64,000 nt of DNA from Halomonas sp. TA22 (GCF_013009075.1 NZ_CP053108.1:992001-1056000), one strand, 5' to 3'; counted from the first letter of the stretch, positions 19,284 through 29,491 are shown. A program made the numbers and translations. Notes: generated by a model from the sequence alone, not told the origin.

Positions 19284-20453
19284 ATGCATACCCCTTTTCA
19301 GCCCCTCGACTTCGGCCTCGATGAGACCCTGACCATGCTGCGCGAGCAGGTCAACGCCTTCGCCCGCGACGAGATCGCCCCGCGCGCCGCCGAGATCGAC
19401 GAAAAGAATGAATTCCCCAACGAGCTGTGGCAGAAGTTCGGCGACATGGGCCTGCTCGGCATCACCGTGCCGGAAGAGGATGGCGGCAGCGGCATGGGCT
19501 ACCTCGCCCACTGCATCGCCATGGAGGAGATCTCCCGGGCCAGTGCCTCGGTGGGGCTCTCCTACGGCGCCCACTCCAACCTGTGCGTCAATCAGCTCAA
19601 GATCAACGCCAGTGCCGAGCAGAAGGCCAAGTATTTGCCCAGGCTGATCAGCGGCGAGCATGTCGGTGCCCTGGCGATGTCCGAGCCGGGTGCGGGGTCG
19701 GACGTGGTGTCGATGAAGCTGCGCGCCCGCCGTGACGGAGATCACTACATCCTCAACGGCAACAAAATGTGGATCACCAACGGCCCCGACGCCAGCGTGC
19801 TGGTGGTCTACGCCAAGACCGACCCGGATGCCGGCTCCAAGGGCATCACCGCCTTCATCATCGAGAAGGGCATGCCCGGCTTCTCCACCGCCCAGAAGCT
19901 CGACAAGCTCGGCATGCGCGGCTCCAACACCTGCGAGCTGGTGTTCCAGGACTGCAAGGTGCCGGTCGAGAACATCTTGGGCGAAGAAGGCAAAGGTGTG
20001 CGCGTACTGATGAGCGGGCTCGATTACGAGCGTACCGTGCTCGCCGCCGGTCCCATCGGCATCATGCAGGCGGCGATGGACGTGGTGGTGCCCTACATCC
20101 ACGAGCGCAGGCAATTCGACCAGGCGATAGGCGAGTTCCAGCTGGTGCAGGGCAAGATCGCTGACATGTACACCACCCTGAACGCCTGCCGCGCCTACCT
20201 CTATACCGTGGCCGCCGCCTGCGACCGAGGCCGCGCCTCGCGCAAGGACGCCGCCGGCGTAATTCTCTACTGCGCCGAGAAGGCCACTCAGGTAGCGCTG
20301 GACGCCATTCAGCTGCTCGGCGGCAATGGCTACATCAACGAGTACCCCACCGGGCGGCTGCTGCGCGACGCCAAGCTCTACGAGATCGGCGCCGGCACCA
20401 GCGAGATTCGCCGCATGCTGATCGGTCGCGAGATATTCAACGAATCCAGATAA
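19284..20453 (+). CDS. liuA: Isovaleryl-CoA dehydrogenase
   Basis: A 389-residue FAD acyl-CoA dehydrogenase, full length. It oxidises isovaleryl-CoA to 3-methylcrotonyl-CoA in leucine catabolism. Seen are the FAD/substrate motif [15 protein letters not shown] (131-145), [17 protein letters not shown], catalytic-base candidate Glu249 in [14 protein letters not shown], and the C-terminal [33 protein letters not shown] block (parts). Glu at this internal position rather than near residue 375 is typical of isovaleryl-CoA dehydrogenases. It is the first gene of the liu operon. Confidence 0.95.
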   Translation: MHTPFQPLDFGLDETLTMLREQVNAFARDEIAPRAAEIDEKNEFPNELWQKFGDMGLLGITVPEEDGGSGMGYLAHCIAMEEISRASASVGLSYGAHSNLCVNQLKINASAEQKAKYLPRLISGEHVGALAMSEPGAGSDVVSMKLRARRDGDHYILNGNKMWITNGPDASVLVVYAKTDPDAGSKGITAFIIEKGMPGFSTAQKLDKLGMRGSNTCELVFQDCKVPVENILGEEGKGVRVLMSGLDYERTVLAAGPIGIMQAAMDVVVPYIHERRQFDQAIGEFQLVQGKIADMYTTLNACRAYLYTVAAACDRGRASRKDAAGVILYCAEKATQVALDAIQLLGGNGYINEYPTGRLLRDAKLYEIGAGTSEIRRMLIGREIFNESR

Positions 20454-20467
20454 CCAAGGGCGGCGCC

Positions 20468-22075
<1,608 letters not shown>

Positions 22076-22086
22076 GGGAGACCGCA

Positions 22087-22914
22087 ATGGCAACCACCGA
22101 CAACTATTCCCGCCTGGAGATCGACGCGCGCGGCATCGCCCGGCTCACCCTGGACAAGCCCGCCCTTCACAACGCCTTCGATGATGGCATGATCGCCGAG
22201 CTCAATGCCCATCTCGAACACCTGCATGCCGCCGCCGAGCGCGGCGAGGTGCGCGTGGCGGTGCTGGGCTCCGAAGGCAAGAGCTTCTCCGCCGGCGCCG
22301 ATCTCAACTGGATGAAGCGCATGGTCGACTACTCGCTGGACGACAATCTCGCCGACTCCCGCGAGCTCTCCACGCTGATGCACCGCCTCGACAGCCTGCC
22401 CTGCCCTACGCTGTGCCGGGTGCAGGGAGCCGCCTATGGTGGCGCCGTGGGTCTGGCGGCCTGCTGCGATATCGTGATTGCCGCCGATCAGGCCAAGTTC
22501 TGCCTCTCCGAGGTCAGGATCGGCCTGGCGCCTGCCGTGATCAGCCCCTACGTGCAGCGCGCCATCGGCAGCCGCCAGATGCGCCGCTACGCGCTCACCG
22601 CCGAGGTGATCCCCGCGCCCTTGGCGCTGGAGCTGGGCCTGGTGCATCGCGTGGAGGAGAACGAGAGCCTCGACAAGGCGATCGACAAGATGATCGACAC
22701 GCTGCTTGCCGCCTCGCCCCAGGCCCAGCGCGCCACCAAGGCGCTGCTGGCCGAGGTCGCCCGGGCGCCGGATGCTGAAGCGACCCGCGAGCGCTGCTGC
22801 CAGGCGATCAGCGAGCTGCGCGTGAGTGACGAGGGCCAGGAGGGGCTTGCCGCCTTCCTCGACAAGCGCTCCCCCGCCTGGCATGGCGACTCGGACAAGG
22901 ACCTCCGCTCATGA
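22087..22914 (+). CDS. liuC: Methylglutaconyl-CoA hydratase (enoyl-CoA hydratase family)
   Basis: A 275-residue crotonase-family hydratase. It converts 3-methylglutaconyl-CoA to HMG-CoA. The oxyanion-hole motif is SFSAGADLNWMKRM (about 65-78), and the second is VQGAAYGGAVGLAACCDIVIA, followed by FCLSEVRIGLAPAVISPYV. The ATG at 22087 follows GGGAG. Its stop overlaps liuD by four bases, so the genes are translated together. Confidence 0.94.
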   Translation: MATTDNYSRLEIDARGIARLTLDKPALHNAFDDGMIAELNAHLEHLHAAAERGEVRVAVLGSEGKSFSAGADLNWMKRMVDYSLDDNLADSRELSTLMHRLDSLPCPTLCRVQGAAYGGAVGLAACCDIVIAADQAKFCLSEVRIGLAPAVISPYVQRAIGSRQMRRYALTAEVIPAPLALELGLVHRVEENESLDKAIDKMIDTLLAASPQAQRATKALLAEVARAPDAEATRERCCQAISELRVSDEGQEGLAAFLDKRSPAWHGDSDKDLRS

Positions 22915-24980
22915 CTACCCTCGCAGCGACACATCCGTTCGATACCCTGCTGGTCGCCAACCGCGGCGAGATCGCCTGCCGGGTGATGCGCACCGCCCGC
23001 GCCATGGGCCTGCGTACCGTGGCCGTCTACTCCGACGCCGACGCCACGGCACGCCATGTGCGCGAGGCCGACGAGGCGATTCGCCTGGGTCCGGCCCCGG
23101 CCCGCGAAAGCTATCTTGATGTGCAGGCGGTGCTGGACGCGGCTCGCCGCACCGGCGCCGGCGCCATCCACCCCGGCTACGGCTTTCTCTCCGAGAACGC
23201 CGCCTTTGTCGAGGCATGTGCCGCGGCCGGCATCGTCTTCGTCGGCCCGCCCGCCTCGGCGATTGCCGCGATGGGCGACAAGTCCGCCGCCAAGGCACGC
23301 ATGGCCGATGCCGGCGTGCCGCTGGTGCCCGGCTACCATGGCGACGACCAGGACGACGCCCTGCTGTGCCGCGAGGCCGACAAGATCGGCTACCCGGTGC
23401 TGCTCAAGGCGAGTGCCGGCGGCGGTGGCAAGGGCATGCGCGTGGTCGAGTCGGGCGACGGCTTCCAGGCCGCGCTCGACGGCTGCCGGCGCGAATCCCA
23501 GGCCGCCTTCGGCGACCAGCGCATGCTGATCGAGAAGTACCTGACCCAGCCGCGCCACGTCGAAGTGCAGGTGTTCTGCGATGGCCACGGCAACGGCGTC
23601 TACCTGTTCGAGCGCGATTGCTCCGTGCAGCGCCGCCACCAGAAGGTGTTGGAAGAGGCCCCGGCACCGGGCATGAGCGAAGCGTTGCGCCGCGAGATGG
23701 GCGAGGCCGCGGTGCGCGCCGCCAGGGAGATCGGCTACGTGGGCGCCGGCACCGTGGAGTTCCTGCTGGACGCCACGCCCGGCCAGGATGGCGCCTTCTA
23801 CTTCATGGAGATGAACACCCGCCTGCAGGTGGAGCACCCCGTCACCGAGATGATCACCGGGCAGGACCTGGTCGAGTGGCAACTGCGGGTGGCGATGGGC
23901 GAGGCGCTGCCCTGCACCCAGAGCGATCTGACCATCACTGGCCACAGCTTCGAGGCGCGCCTCTACGCCGAAGACCCGGAGCAGGAGTTCCTGCCCGCCA
24001 CCGGCAAGCTCGAGCGCTTCGCCATGGACCTGAAGGGCGCCGGACTCGATCCGCGCCACGTGCGCCTGGACAGCGGCGTGGAGAGCGGCGACACCGTATC
24101 CATGCATTACGACCCGATGCTCGCCAAGCTGATCGTGCACGGCAGCGACCGCACCCAGGCGCTGGCCACGCTCAACCGGGCGCTGGCCGCGCTGGACGTG
24201 CGTGGCGTGGTCACCAACCGCGCCTTCCTGCAGCGCCTGGCGAGCCACCCCGCCTTCCAGGCGAGCGAGCTCGACACACGCTTCATCGAACGCCACGAAG
24301 CCACCCTGTTCGCTTCGCGCACGCACGCCGCCCAGGATTACGCCAGCGCCGCCCTGGTGGCGCTGGCCCAGTTGGGCCACGAGTGCGAAAGCGACTCGCC
24401 GTGGGACCGCCACGACGGCTTTCGCCTCAACGCCTCGCGCCGCATTCGCGTCTCGCTGTGCGAGCCGGCCAATGCCGCCAAGACAGCCGGCGACGAGGGC
24501 TTCGCGGAGGCGGTGGTGGTGATCGATGGCCGGCGCGAGGCGGGAGACAGCCAGTGGCAGCTCAGCGTGCGCGGCGAGACGCTCGTTGCATCGCTTCAGC
24601 CGCTGGCGGGCGACGCCGTGGCGATCACCTTGGATGGCCACCGCCGCCGCCTGCAGGCACGCTGCGACGGCGACGTGATCGTGCTGGTCGATGCGCGTGG
24701 CGAGACGCGCCTGCACTGGCGCCGGCTGGATGGCGTGGATCACGGCCAGCACGAATCCGCGGCCACCCTCACCGCGCCGATGCACGGCACCGTGGTCGCA
24801 CTGCTGGTGGAACCCGGCCAGGCGGTGGAGAAAGGCATGCCACTGATGGTGATGGAAGCCATGAAGATGGAGCACACCCTGAACGCCCCGACCAATGGCC
24901 AGGTCGCGAGCTTCCACTTCGCCACGGGCGACACCGTGGGCCAGGGCGACGTGCTGCTCGACTTCACTGCGGATGAGTGA
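22911..24980 (+). CDS. liuD: Methylcrotonyl-CoA carboxylase, biotin carboxylase/carrier (alpha) subunit
   Basis: A 689-residue protein with a biotin carboxylase domain (residues 10 to about 455, including HPGYGFLSENAAF, KASAGGGGKGMRVV and EMNTRLQVEHPVTE), a linker/BT region, and a C-terminal biotinyl domain with MEAMKM, the biotinylated Lys at 652. It carboxylates biotin with ATP and bicarbonate for LiuB. The sbtA bicarbonate carrier gene upstream could support this reaction, which is inference only. Confidence 0.96.
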   Translation: MTTLAATHPFDTLLVANRGEIACRVMRTARAMGLRTVAVYSDADATARHVREADEAIRLGPAPARESYLDVQAVLDAARRTGAGAIHPGYGFLSENAAFVEACAAAGIVFVGPPASAIAAMGDKSAAKARMADAGVPLVPGYHGDDQDDALLCREADKIGYPVLLKASAGGGGKGMRVVESGDGFQAALDGCRRESQAAFGDQRMLIEKYLTQPRHVEVQVFCDGHGNGVYLFERDCSVQRRHQKVLEEAPAPGMSEALRREMGEAAVRAAREIGYVGAGTVEFLLDATPGQDGAFYFMEMNTRLQVEHPVTEMITGQDLVEWQLRVAMGEALPCTQSDLTITGHSFEARLYAEDPEQEFLPATGKLERFAMDLKGAGLDPRHVRLDSGVESGDTVSMHYDPMLAKLIVHGSDRTQALATLNRALAALDVRGVVTNRAFLQRLASHPAFQASELDTRFIERHEATLFASRTHAAQDYASAALVALAQLGHECESDSPWDRHDGFRLNASRRIRVSLCEPANAAKTAGDEGFAEAVVVIDGRREAGDSQWQLSVRGETLVASLQPLAGDAVAITLDGHRRRLQARCDGDVIVLVDARGETRLHWRRLDGVDHGQHESAATLTAPMHGTVVALLVEPGQAVEKGMPLMVMEAMKMEHTLNAPTNGQVASFHFATGDTVGQGDVLLDFTADE

Positions 24981-24993
24981 CAGGAGCCCCGCC

Positions 24994-25821
24994 ATGCAGG
25001 AGCACTGGATCGAGACGCCCCAGGGCCGGGTGCATGCCGCGCAGTGGGGGGCGGCTGGCCACCACGGCGAGCCGGCGCCGATCGTGCTGTTGCATGACTC
25101 GCTTGGCTGCATCGCGCTATGGCGAAGCTTTCCGGCGAAGCTGGCCGAGGCCACCGGTCGGCAGGTAATCGCCTACGACCGGCTGGGATACGGCCGCTCC
25201 GATCCCTACCCCGGCACGCTCCCGCTCAGTTTCATCGACGACGAAGCGCACGGCACCTTCCGATGCGTGCGCGATGCGCTGGGGTTCGAGCGCTTCACCC
25301 TGCTTGGGCACAGCGTAGGCGGCAGCATGGCCGTCGTGGCGGCAGGCCATTATCCGCAGGCCTGCGATGCGCTGATCACCCAGGCCGCCCAGGCCTTTGC
25401 CGAGGCGCGCACGCGAGACGGCATCCACCACACCCGGCAGCAATTCAACGAGGCCGGACAGATGGCGCGCCTGAGCAAATATCATGGCGAGAAGGCGCAG
25501 TGGGTGCTGGAAGCCTGGGCCGATACCTGGCTCTCCGACGCGTTTCACCACTGGAACCTGGAGGCCGCGCTGCCCAGGGTCACGTGCCCTTCCCTGGTCA
25601 TCCACGGCGAGCTTGACGAGTATGGCTCGCTGCGCCAGCCCGAGCGCATCGCCGAACTCACCGCCGGCGTTGCCAGCATGGAGATCCTGGCGAACTGTGG
25701 GCACGTTCCCCATCGCGAGTGCGAGAATGTGGTGGTGTCCACCATCGACGCGTTCCTTGCGAGCCAGGCGGATGCGCCAGCCCACGCCCCACCCCTCTCT
25801 TCCCCTGTGAGCGGAGACTGA
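24994..25821 (+). CDS. Alpha/beta hydrolase within the liu operon
   Basis: A 275-residue alpha/beta-hydrolase. The nucleophile elbow is GHSVGGS, the acid is in HGELDEYGS, and the catalytic His in NCGHVPHRE; an oxyanion HDS motif follows VLLHD. It sits between liuD and the HMG-CoA lyase gene with 13- and 2-base gaps, so it belongs to the operon. It is not a classical step of leucine degradation. It may act as a thioesterase or esterase for a related branched-chain compound, but no substrate is visible from sequence. Confidence 0.85.
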   Translation: MQEHWIETPQGRVHAAQWGAAGHHGEPAPIVLLHDSLGCIALWRSFPAKLAEATGRQVIAYDRLGYGRSDPYPGTLPLSFIDDEAHGTFRCVRDALGFERFTLLGHSVGGSMAVVAAGHYPQACDALITQAAQAFAEARTRDGIHHTRQQFNEAGQMARLSKYHGEKAQWVLEAWADTWLSDAFHHWNLEAALPRVTCPSLVIHGELDEYGSLRQPERIAELTAGVASMEILANCGHVPHRECENVVVSTIDAFLASQADAPAHAPPLSSPVSGD

Positions 25822-25823
25822 AC

Positions 25824-26723
25824 ATGGCATTTCCCACGCAGGTTCGCCTGGTCGAGGTCGGCCCCCGGGACGGGCTGCAGAACGAACCCAACCCGATCGG
25901 AACCAACACCAAGCTTGACCTGATCGAGCGCCTGGGTGCGGCCGGCCTCACCTACATCGAAGCGGCCAGCTTCGTCTCGCCCAAGTGGGTGCCGCAGATG
26001 GCCGATCACCGCGAGGTGATGACCGGCCTTAAGCGCCGCCAAGGCGTAACCTACGCGGCGCTGACCCCTAACCTCAAGGGGCTGGAAGCGGCTCTTGAGT
26101 GCGGCGTGGAGGAAGTGGCGGTATTCGGTGCTGCAAGCGAGGCCTTCTCGCAGAAGAACATCAACTGCTCGGTAGCGGAATCTCTTGACCGTTTTGCCCC
26201 GGTACTCGAGCGCGCCAGAGAGGCCAAGGTGCGCGTGCGGGGTTATGTTTCCTGCGTGCTCGGCTGCCCGTATGAGGGCGAGATCGCCCCGGCTAAAGTC
26301 GCCGAGGTTTCAAAAGCACTCTATGACATGGGCTGCTACGAGGTATCGCTTGGCGATACCATCGGCACCGGCACCCCGCTCGCCGCCAAACGCATGATCG
26401 ACGCTGTGAGCCGCGACATCCCCATGGAGAAGCTCGCCGCCCACTTCCACGACACCTACGGCCAGGCGCTTGCCAACCTCTACGCCGTGCTGGAAGAAGG
26501 CATCGGCGTGGTGGACAGCTCCGTCGCCGGCCTCGGCGGCTGCCCCTACGCCAAAGGGGCATCGGGCAACGTCGCAAGTGAAGACGTTGTCTATCTGCTC
26601 AATGGTCTTGGCATCGAGACCGGCATCGACCTGAACAAGCTCGCCGACACCGGCACCTGGATCACCCAGGCCATCGGTCGGCCGAACCGCTCGAAGGTGG
26701 GGGTGGCGCTGGCGGCGAAGTAA
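25824..26723 (+). CDS. liuE: Hydroxymethylglutaryl-CoA lyase
   Basis: A 299-residue TIM-barrel lyase of the HMGL family that splits HMG-CoA into acetoacetate and acetyl-CoA. Marks are [12 protein letters not shown] at the start (metal-binding Asp), [27 protein letters not shown], the [12 protein letters not shown] metal site and [15 protein letters not shown] with the catalytic Cys. The ATG at 25824 follows GGAG two bases after the hydrolase stop. It is the last gene of the liu operon. Confidence 0.95.
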   Translation: MAFPTQVRLVEVGPRDGLQNEPNPIGTNTKLDLIERLGAAGLTYIEAASFVSPKWVPQMADHREVMTGLKRRQGVTYAALTPNLKGLEAALECGVEEVAVFGAASEAFSQKNINCSVAESLDRFAPVLERAREAKVRVRGYVSCVLGCPYEGEIAPAKVAEVSKALYDMGCYEVSLGDTIGTGTPLAAKRMIDAVSRDIPMEKLAAHFHDTYGQALANLYAVLEEGIGVVDSSVAGLGGCPYAKGASGNVASEDVVYLLNGLGIETGIDLNKLADTGTWITQAIGRPNRSKVGVALAAK

Positions 26724-26764
26724 GTGCGTGTGCTTGGCCTTGTTAAGACAATTGCGCCATAGTC

Positions 26765-26781
26765 GTACGGAGTTTCCGTAC
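26765..26781. promoter_or_regulatory. Palindromic operator of the first toxin-antitoxin module
   Basis: GTACGGA, three bases, TCCGTAC: a perfect 7-bp inverted repeat 15 bases upstream of the antitoxin ATG (26796). The place and shape fit autorepression by a Phd/YefM antitoxin-toxin complex. Confidence 0.55.
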
Positions 26782-26795
26782 TCAATGGTGGAATT

Positions 26796-27068
26796 ATGGA
26801 TATCATCAGTGTCAACAAATTCAGAGACAACCTGAAAAGCATCGTAGAACACGTCATTAGCCGACACGAGCCCCTCAAGGTGACACATCGTGCCGGGGAG
26901 GCTTTCGTGATTATGAGTGCTGAGGACTGGGAAAGAGAGCAAGAAACCCTGCATGTTCTTCAGAACCGAGACCTGATGCAGCAGATTGCGGCCTCGCTCG
27001 ATACTCATAACCGCGGCCAAGGATACACACCTGACGATGAGCAGATGAATGCGGTCACTGGTATTTGA
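26796..27068 (+). CDS. Phd/YefM family antitoxin
   Basis: A 90-residue antitoxin. The N-terminal DNA-binding part follows the family pattern (ISVNKFRDNLKSIVEHV...PLKVTHRAGEAFVIMSAEDWE). The C-terminal tail should wrap the toxin. It precedes and overlaps the toxin gene by 20 bases. A palindrome at 26765-26781 probably serves as its operator. GC here is clearly lower than in the liu genes, in line with an acquired module. Confidence 0.88.
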   Translation: MDIISVNKFRDNLKSIVEHVISRHEPLKVTHRAGEAFVIMSAEDWEREQETLHVLQNRDLMQQIAASLDTHNRGQGYTPDDEQMNAVTGI

Positions 27069-27393
27069 GGGGGGTAGCTGGGAAGCCTATGAAAAGATGC
27101 ACGAGAAAGACAAAAAACTGCACAAAGCCCTCTGCAAACTGCTGAAAGAGATGATCCGCTCTGAGGACCCTTCAACAGGCATCGGCAAGCCTGAGCCACT
27201 CAAGCACACCTTATCAGGCTTGTGGTCAAGGCGTATCTCTCAGAAGGACAGGCTCATTTACCGGTTCGACGACAAGTCCATTTATATTTTCGCGCTTGGG
27301 GGCACTACGATCAGCCCTGACGTTCACAACAATGGCATAGCTTTGCTGGTCCAAGCCCTATGGACTCAATTTATTGCGCTTGTGAGGTGTTAA
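27049..27393 (+). pseudogene. Txe/YoeB family toxin with frameshifted catalytic C-terminus
   Basis: A YoeB-type RNase toxin gene. The conserved core is intact, with KPEPLKH (Glu49 equivalent to Glu46 of YoeB) and KDRLIYR (catalytic Arg). The expected ending, a Gly-Gly-His-Tyr, is missing: from 27301 the frame reads GGTTISPDV and runs on to 27393. Adding one C after GGC at 27303 would give GGHYDQP and a stop at once, the normal length and catalytic end. As given, the His-Tyr pair is lost and a foreign tail of about 28 residues is added, so the toxin is probably inactive. A sequencing slip is possible. Confidence 0.75.
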
Positions 27394-27943
27394 CTATGGG
27401 CGGAATGTCCCAAAGCTGCACCTCGATATAAAGTTCAAAATCACTTTCCCAATAGCGCTCGTAAGGAACCTCGGGTTCCTTTCCAAGAATACTGAACCGT
27501 GTAAAGAGCTCACTCACCTCGCTAAGCAGAAACACTTGATTGTAATAGGGCTTGTCATCACGGGTTAGCGCAATAAAGCTATCCGGGAAGGTCAAGGACG
27601 TCACTTCAGGGTCGAGCTGCGAGAGAGGAATCCTCAGCTCACTGTGGCTAGCATTCAAATCACGAAACCAGGGGGATTCCCCAAGCACCAGATAAAAGGG
27701 ATGGTGGAGGCGCGGCTTACCCCCTCGCGCAATGAAGCGTTCACGCAGCCGGGCTTCAACCTTACGTCGGACCCCAATGTAATTCCTGCCATAGCGCCGT
27801 CGATAACCGGGATCACGCTGATGACGCGTCAGAAGATCAAGGAAGACGGGATCTTCAGAGCCGGCCGGAAGTTCGGAGAGGCTTCGAAATGGGCCAGCCT
27901 CGCGTAAATAGTAGTGGGTAGCGAATTTTGGAAGTTTCATCAT
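27371..27943 (-). CDS. Hypothetical protein, gene-cassette-like
   Basis: A 190-residue soluble protein I do not recognise. It is rich in aromatic and charged residues (KFATHYYLREAG, RRRYGRNYIGVRRK, RYWESDFELYIEVQLWDIPPI), with no signal peptide or membrane segment. The start (ATG ATG at 27938-27943) lies seven bases after the recombination end of the attC site at 27950-28021, as expected for a gene cassette. Its 3' end overlaps, on the other strand, only the frameshifted tail of the toxin. The function is unknown; the position suggests an accessory or phage-defence-type cassette, but nothing in the sequence proves that. Confidence 0.65.
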   Translation of the reverse strand: MMKLPKFATHYYLREAGPFRSLSELPAGSEDPVFLDLLTRHQRDPGYRRRYGRNYIGVRRKVEARLRERFIARGGKPRLHHPFYLVLGESPWFRDLNASHSELRIPLSQLDPEVTSLTFPDSFIALTRDDKPYYNQVFLLSEVSELFTRFSILGKEPEVPYERYWESDFELYIEVQLWDIPPIVNTSQAQ

Positions 27944-27949
27944 GGTGTT

Positions 27950-28021
27950 GCCCAACGCCGCGCTCTGCGGCAAATTTGGAGCGTAGCGGAAAATTTGTCC
28001 GACAGTAGCGCCTTGTTATGA
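27950..28021 (-). other. Integron-type attC recombination site
   Basis: Read on the minus strand it begins at TCATAAC (R'' position) and ends with GTTGGGC, a perfect GTTRRRY core. Between them lies an imperfect hairpin of about 18 paired bases (GCGCT, CTG, CGG, CAAATTT), with three single unpaired bases (A, T, A) all on the same side, the pattern of extrahelical bases in attC. The stop codon of the DUF1272 gene (28016-28018) lies inside the R'' box, as in typical cassettes. Confidence 0.8.
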
Positions 28022-28264
28022 ATTGGCAACACAGCCTCCAGGCTTTTGAACGCGCTTCGTTGAAGCCGGATATTTGCCAAGCAACTGAGCAGGACGGATA
28101 GCCCGGGGGACGAAATTACCACCGCAGTTTGGGCATTGGTTGTTCAATGCCTCGTCGGCACAAGAAGTGCAAAAGGTGCATTCGAACGTACAGATCACTG
28201 CCTCGGAGGATTCCGACGGTAGGTCTTTGTCGCAGCACTCACAGTTGGGCCTTAACTCAAGCAT
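28016..28264 (-). CDS. DUF1272 domain-containing Cys-rich protein (gene cassette)
   Basis: An 82-residue protein matching the DUF1272 family: MLELRPNCECC at the start, then the pairs CTFECTFC, CTSC and CPNCGG that would bind zinc, and a basic Pro-rich tail. Function is unknown in all members. The stop codon is built into the attC site that follows, so this is a genuine integron-type cassette on the minus strand. It is common as a mobile or accessory gene. Confidence 0.88.
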   Translation of the reverse strand: MLELRPNCECCDKDLPSESSEAVICTFECTFCTSCADEALNNQCPNCGGNFVPRAIRPAQLLGKYPASTKRVQKPGGCVANS

Positions 28265-28462
28265 CGCACTCTCCGTACTGATTCATAATGATTAAGCTAA
28301 GAGATCGGCCTTAGCTGGTCCCAGCGAATTAAGTGAGCGATTCAAGCGCATTGTTAGAGGCTACTGCACCTAATGTCGCTTCCGTTGGGTCCGCCCCTTA
28401 CTCGAGAAGCCAAACCTCGACGACGCCATATGCGATAGCGCATGGAACTTGCGACACCATCC
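28265..28462. other. Non-coding or decayed stretch of the accessory island
   Basis: No gene can be supported. On the plus strand TTAGCTGG...GTTAGAGG (about 28310-28362) resembles a degenerate second attC-like inverted repeat, with GAAT/ATTC and GCG-type arms, but it is too imperfect to call. The GC content is lower than that of the flanking chromosome. Confidence 0.4.
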
Positions 28463-28760
28463 TTATCGCCTCTTCGCCGGTTTCGGAGTGCCCTCGGAGA
28501 AGCTGTTCGGGTTCAAGCTATTATTGATGCCTGCTGCCCACCACTTGGCTACAAGCCCTCTACCCCACTCGAACACCGGGCGGAAGAAGCTTCGCTCATT
28601 GCTCAGAATGCAGCGCGTCTCTTCCACGTACCTGAGCGTCCTCCGACGGCAGGAAGTAGCCGTAGTATTTTCCGCCGAACTTCTCAACCAACGAATCCAG
28701 AGCTTCCCGTAGTGCTCTAATTACTTCAGCTTGAACGGATCGATGATGTTTAGAAGATGA
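28463..28760 (-). pseudogene. NIPSNAP-like protein relic, frameshifted with internal deletion
   Basis: Two minus-strand frames carry adjoining pieces of one protein. The upstream frame reads VEKFGGKYYGYFLPSEDA, like the N-terminal half of NIPSNAP proteins. The downstream frame reads RYVEETRCILSNERSFFRPVFE, the characteristic NIPSNAP C-terminal block. The junction is near 28630, where about 30-35 residues normally between them are absent and the frame changes. The reading frame then continues to 28463 beyond the normal NIPSNAP end. The gene is therefore broken. Confidence 0.55.
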
Positions 28761-28789
28761 ACGTCGTATGGCGATTGTCAAACCTCTAT

Positions 28790-28827
28790 CTGTACAGTAT
28801 TCTGAACAGTACAACATCCCGTACAGG
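28790..28827. promoter_or_regulatory. YefM-type operator with TGTACA motifs
   Basis: TGTACA at 28791-28796 and AGTACA at 28808-28813 form an inverted pair, and a third core, CCGTACAGG, lies at 28819-28827, just before the antitoxin ATG at 28836. TGTACA is the known core recognised by E. coli YefM-YoeB. Confidence 0.7.
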
Positions 28828-28835
28828 AGAAGCCA

Positions 28836-29087
28836 ATGGATGCCATTAGCTACACAGCCGCTAGAACCAACCTAGCAAAAACCATGGAGCAGGTCTGTGA
28901 GGACCATTCTCCTGTCATCATCACCCGGAGCAAGTCGCAATCCGTGGTGATGATCTCGCTTGAAGACTATGAGGCATTGCAAGAGACCGCATATCTCCTA
29001 CGCGCACCAAAGAATGCCCGTCGTTTGCTGGAGTCCGTTGCCGAGCTGGAGCAAGGCGGTGGTCAGGAAAAGGAACTTCTTGAATGA
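28836..29087 (+). CDS. yefM: Antitoxin YefM
   Basis: An 83-residue antitoxin of the YefM family that neutralises the YoeB RNase and represses its own operon. The N-terminal domain reads MDAISYTAARTNLAKTMEQV, then PVIITRSKSQSVVMISLEDYEAL, matching E. coli YefM closely. The toxin gene overlaps its end by four bases (ATGA). The upstream TGTACA repeats fit autoregulation. Confidence 0.94.
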   Translation: MDAISYTAARTNLAKTMEQVCEDHSPVIITRSKSQSVVMISLEDYEALQETAYLLRAPKNARRLLESVAELEQGGGQEKELLE

Positions 29088-29338
29088 AACTCATCTTTTC
29101 CCAAAACGCTTGGGAAGACTATTTGCACTGGCAGAAAACCGATAAAAAGACCCTGAACCGAATCAACAAGCTGATCAACGAAACCAAGCGACAACCATTC
29201 GAGGGCGTCGGCAAACCGGAACCCCTCAAGCACAGCCTCGCTGGTTATTGGTCCCGGCGAATTAACGAAGAACACCGCATCGTTTACAAAGTCACGGATG
29301 ACGCTTTGCTTATCGCTCAACTTCGGTACCACTACTGA
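29084..29338 (+). CDS. yoeB: Toxin YoeB
   Basis: An 84-residue ribosome-dependent mRNA interferase. The length and catalytic residues match E. coli YoeB by number: Glu46 in KPEPLKH, Arg65 in EEHRIVY, His83 and Tyr84 at the very end (RYHY). It is thus expected to be active, in contrast to the first module at 27049. It is coupled to yefM by a four-base overlap. Confidence 0.95.
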   Translation: MKLIFSQNAWEDYLHWQKTDKKTLNRINKLINETKRQPFEGVGKPEPLKHSLAGYWSRRINEEHRIVYKVTDDALLIAQLRYHY

Positions 29339-29491
29339 TATTGTTACGACGACCAGATATCCATCGATGACACGCCATAGGCAGTGGCGCGGCTGTATTC
29401 TCACTGATGCCCTGGACGAGCCGCTACTCTGCAGCGCCACGCTCAGGTAGGCCGTGTTATTGCGAATAGTCCTGAGAGCAGACATGATTCA

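Noticed and set aside
28310-28362. Another attC site in the island
   Set aside because: The core GTTAGAG and the stem are too imperfect to call without a covariance model.
28442-28720. Plus-strand frames of about 90 codons over the NIPSNAP relic
   Set aside because: The opposite strand carries clear protein-family signatures, so these are shadows.
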